Below are positions 7,503 through 7,847 of a DNA stretch of 7,847 nt, piece after piece. Under the pieces are notes generated by a model. That model was not told where the DNA came from and did no database searches. It saw only the letters and a list, made by a program, of their open reading frames with translations. The DNA lies in assembly GCA_018812355.1 (NCBI GenBank), contig JAHJDQ010000184.1, forward strand, positions 1 through 7,847, in the 5' to 3' direction. A program made the position numbers and the translations under genes. How positions within the stretch are numbered: position 1 is the first letter of the stretch; the number at the start of each line of letters is the position of its first letter. Source of the DNA: Nanobdellota archaeon. GTDB taxonomy: Archaea > Nanobdellota > Nanobdellia > Woesearchaeales > GW2011-AR9.

Positions 7503-7847
7503 TCACAAAAAGGAACTCGTTTCCTTTTGTGCAAATGGGAAACCTATCCCATTTAGCACCTCCTTGCTTGCTTTCGCGATAGCTTGCAGATTTCCTGTTA
7601 TCTTCTTATAATCTGCATCGTACAAGGCTAAGTAGTTGAAACTCTTAGTTTCAAGACCAAAATGCTTGCAGACTACATAAGCCGTACCTTCAGCCTGAAT
7701 CTCTTTCTGCTGTTTAGAGAGAGATTTCCCTTCTTCTGTGTAATGAAGAAGTTCATGCGCAATCTCGTGAACTAAAGTGTTTACTTTAGTGTTTATGCTT
7801 CCTTCTGAGGAGACTTTTATTTCTCCGCCCTTGCTGTAGCCATAAAC
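7503..7847 (-). CDS. ArdC/ImmA-IrrE-like zinc metallopeptidase, 3' part only
   Basis: The frame enters from the right edge and gives 114 residues before TGA (7505-7503); it is partial because the window ends inside the gene. It reads GYSKGGEIKVSS, then the zinc-binding HExxH motif HEIAHELLH (coded near 7747-7773), then IQAEGTAYVVCKHFGLETKSF. The Glu in QAEG is the likely third zinc ligand. The wording (VHE.AH.LLH ... AE..AYVVC..FGL.T) is that of zincin domains found at the C-terminus of ArdC-like anti-restriction proteins and in the ImmA/IrrE (DUF955) group, which are common on mobile elements. An N-terminal single-strand DNA-binding domain would lie outside the window. The last 15 residues fall in a hairpin-rich stretch and do not look like family sequence. 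Local G+C is well above that of the neighbouring unit. It is unlikely to be co-transcribed with that unit, because a promoter lies between them. Confidence 0.85.
   Translation of the reverse strand, partial: VYGYSKGGEIKVSSEGSINTKVNTLVHEIAHELLHYTEEGKSLSKQQKEIQAEGTAYVVCKHFGLETKSFNYLALYDADYKKITGNLQAIAKASKEVLNGIGFPFAQKETSSFL
7504..7531. repeat. Inverted repeat at the end of the metallopeptidase gene
   Basis: CACAAAAAGGAA (7504-7515) pairs with TTCCTTTTGTG (7521-7531) around a five-base loop, giving 11 base pairs with one bulged base. It spans the last codons of the metallopeptidase. On the minus strand the 3' arm contains TTTTT, but no T-run follows the stem. It may stall transcription or protect the mRNA end. 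Confidence 0.6.
7533..7554. repeat. Perfect 8-bp inverted repeat inside the metallopeptidase C-terminus
   Basis: AAATGGGA (7533-7540) and TCCCATTT (7547-7554) flank a six-base loop. It lies one base from the previous hairpin, so three stem-loops occur within 81 bases (7474-7554). Confidence 0.65.

Noticed and set aside
7504..7531. Intrinsic terminator for the metallopeptidase gene
   Set aside because: The stem is good, but the minus-strand sequence after it (ATTGAATTCG) is not T-rich; I list it only as an inverted repeat.
7332..7556. Plus-strand open frame of 74 codons over the intergenic gap
   Set aside because: It overlaps the promoter, the hairpins and the metallopeptidase end, has no recognisable start site, and its protein has no family features.
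1..7847. CRISPR array, tRNA, rRNA or insertion sequence
   Set aside because: No regularly spaced repeats, no cloverleaf-like sequence, no ribosomal RNA signature and no transposase motif were seen on either strand.

Overview
The window is AT-rich and all its genes lie on the minus strand. From right to left it holds the 3' end of an ArdC/ImmA-like zinc metallopeptidase gene (7503-7847), a 162-base promoter-bearing gap, and then five genes packed head to tail. These are a 95-residue protein with a ribbon-helix-helix-like start and a nuclease-like D...ExK end (7053-7340), an RmuC-like coiled-coil nuclease (5834-7051), a small zinc-ribbon protein (5266-5778), an 857-residue UPF1/DNA2-type superfamily 1 helicase (2703-5276), and a large superfamily 2 helicase that runs off the left edge (1-2701). 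I recognise the last protein as a relative of DrmA, the core helicase of the DISARM anti-phage system.

The host cannot be named from this sequence. Genes start mostly without a Shine-Dalgarno sequence, AGA and ATA codons are common, and TGA acts as a stop. This would fit Bacteroidota, a candidate-phylum bacterium or a small-genome archaeon. The single convincing promoter can be read either as a bacterial sigma-70 site (TTTAAA, 17 bases, TATACT) or as an archaeal TATA box (TTTAAATA).

The five genes look like one transcription unit. Junctions are 1 base (95-aa gene to RmuC-like), 55 bases (RmuC-like to zinc ribbon), an 11-base overlap (zinc ribbon to SF1 helicase) and 1 base (SF1 helicase to DrmA-like). 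The parts are a DrmA-type translocase, a second helicase of opposite superfamily, two proteins with PD-(D/E)XK-like motifs, a zinc ribbon and a possible DNA-binding autoregulator. This resembles a defence cassette but matches no gene order I know. Canonical DISARM has drmA, drmB (DUF1998), drmC (phospholipase D) and a methyltransferase, and none of the last three is visible here. They could lie past the left edge. The working inference is a DISARM-like or hybrid defence system in which an RmuC-type nuclease and a UPF1-type helicase stand beside DrmA.

The right edge differs in composition: two 60-base samples of the metallopeptidase gene are 42% and 47% G+C, while samples inside the helicase and RmuC-like genes are 28% and 23%. 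A cluster of three hairpins sits at this boundary, so the five-gene unit may have been inserted there.
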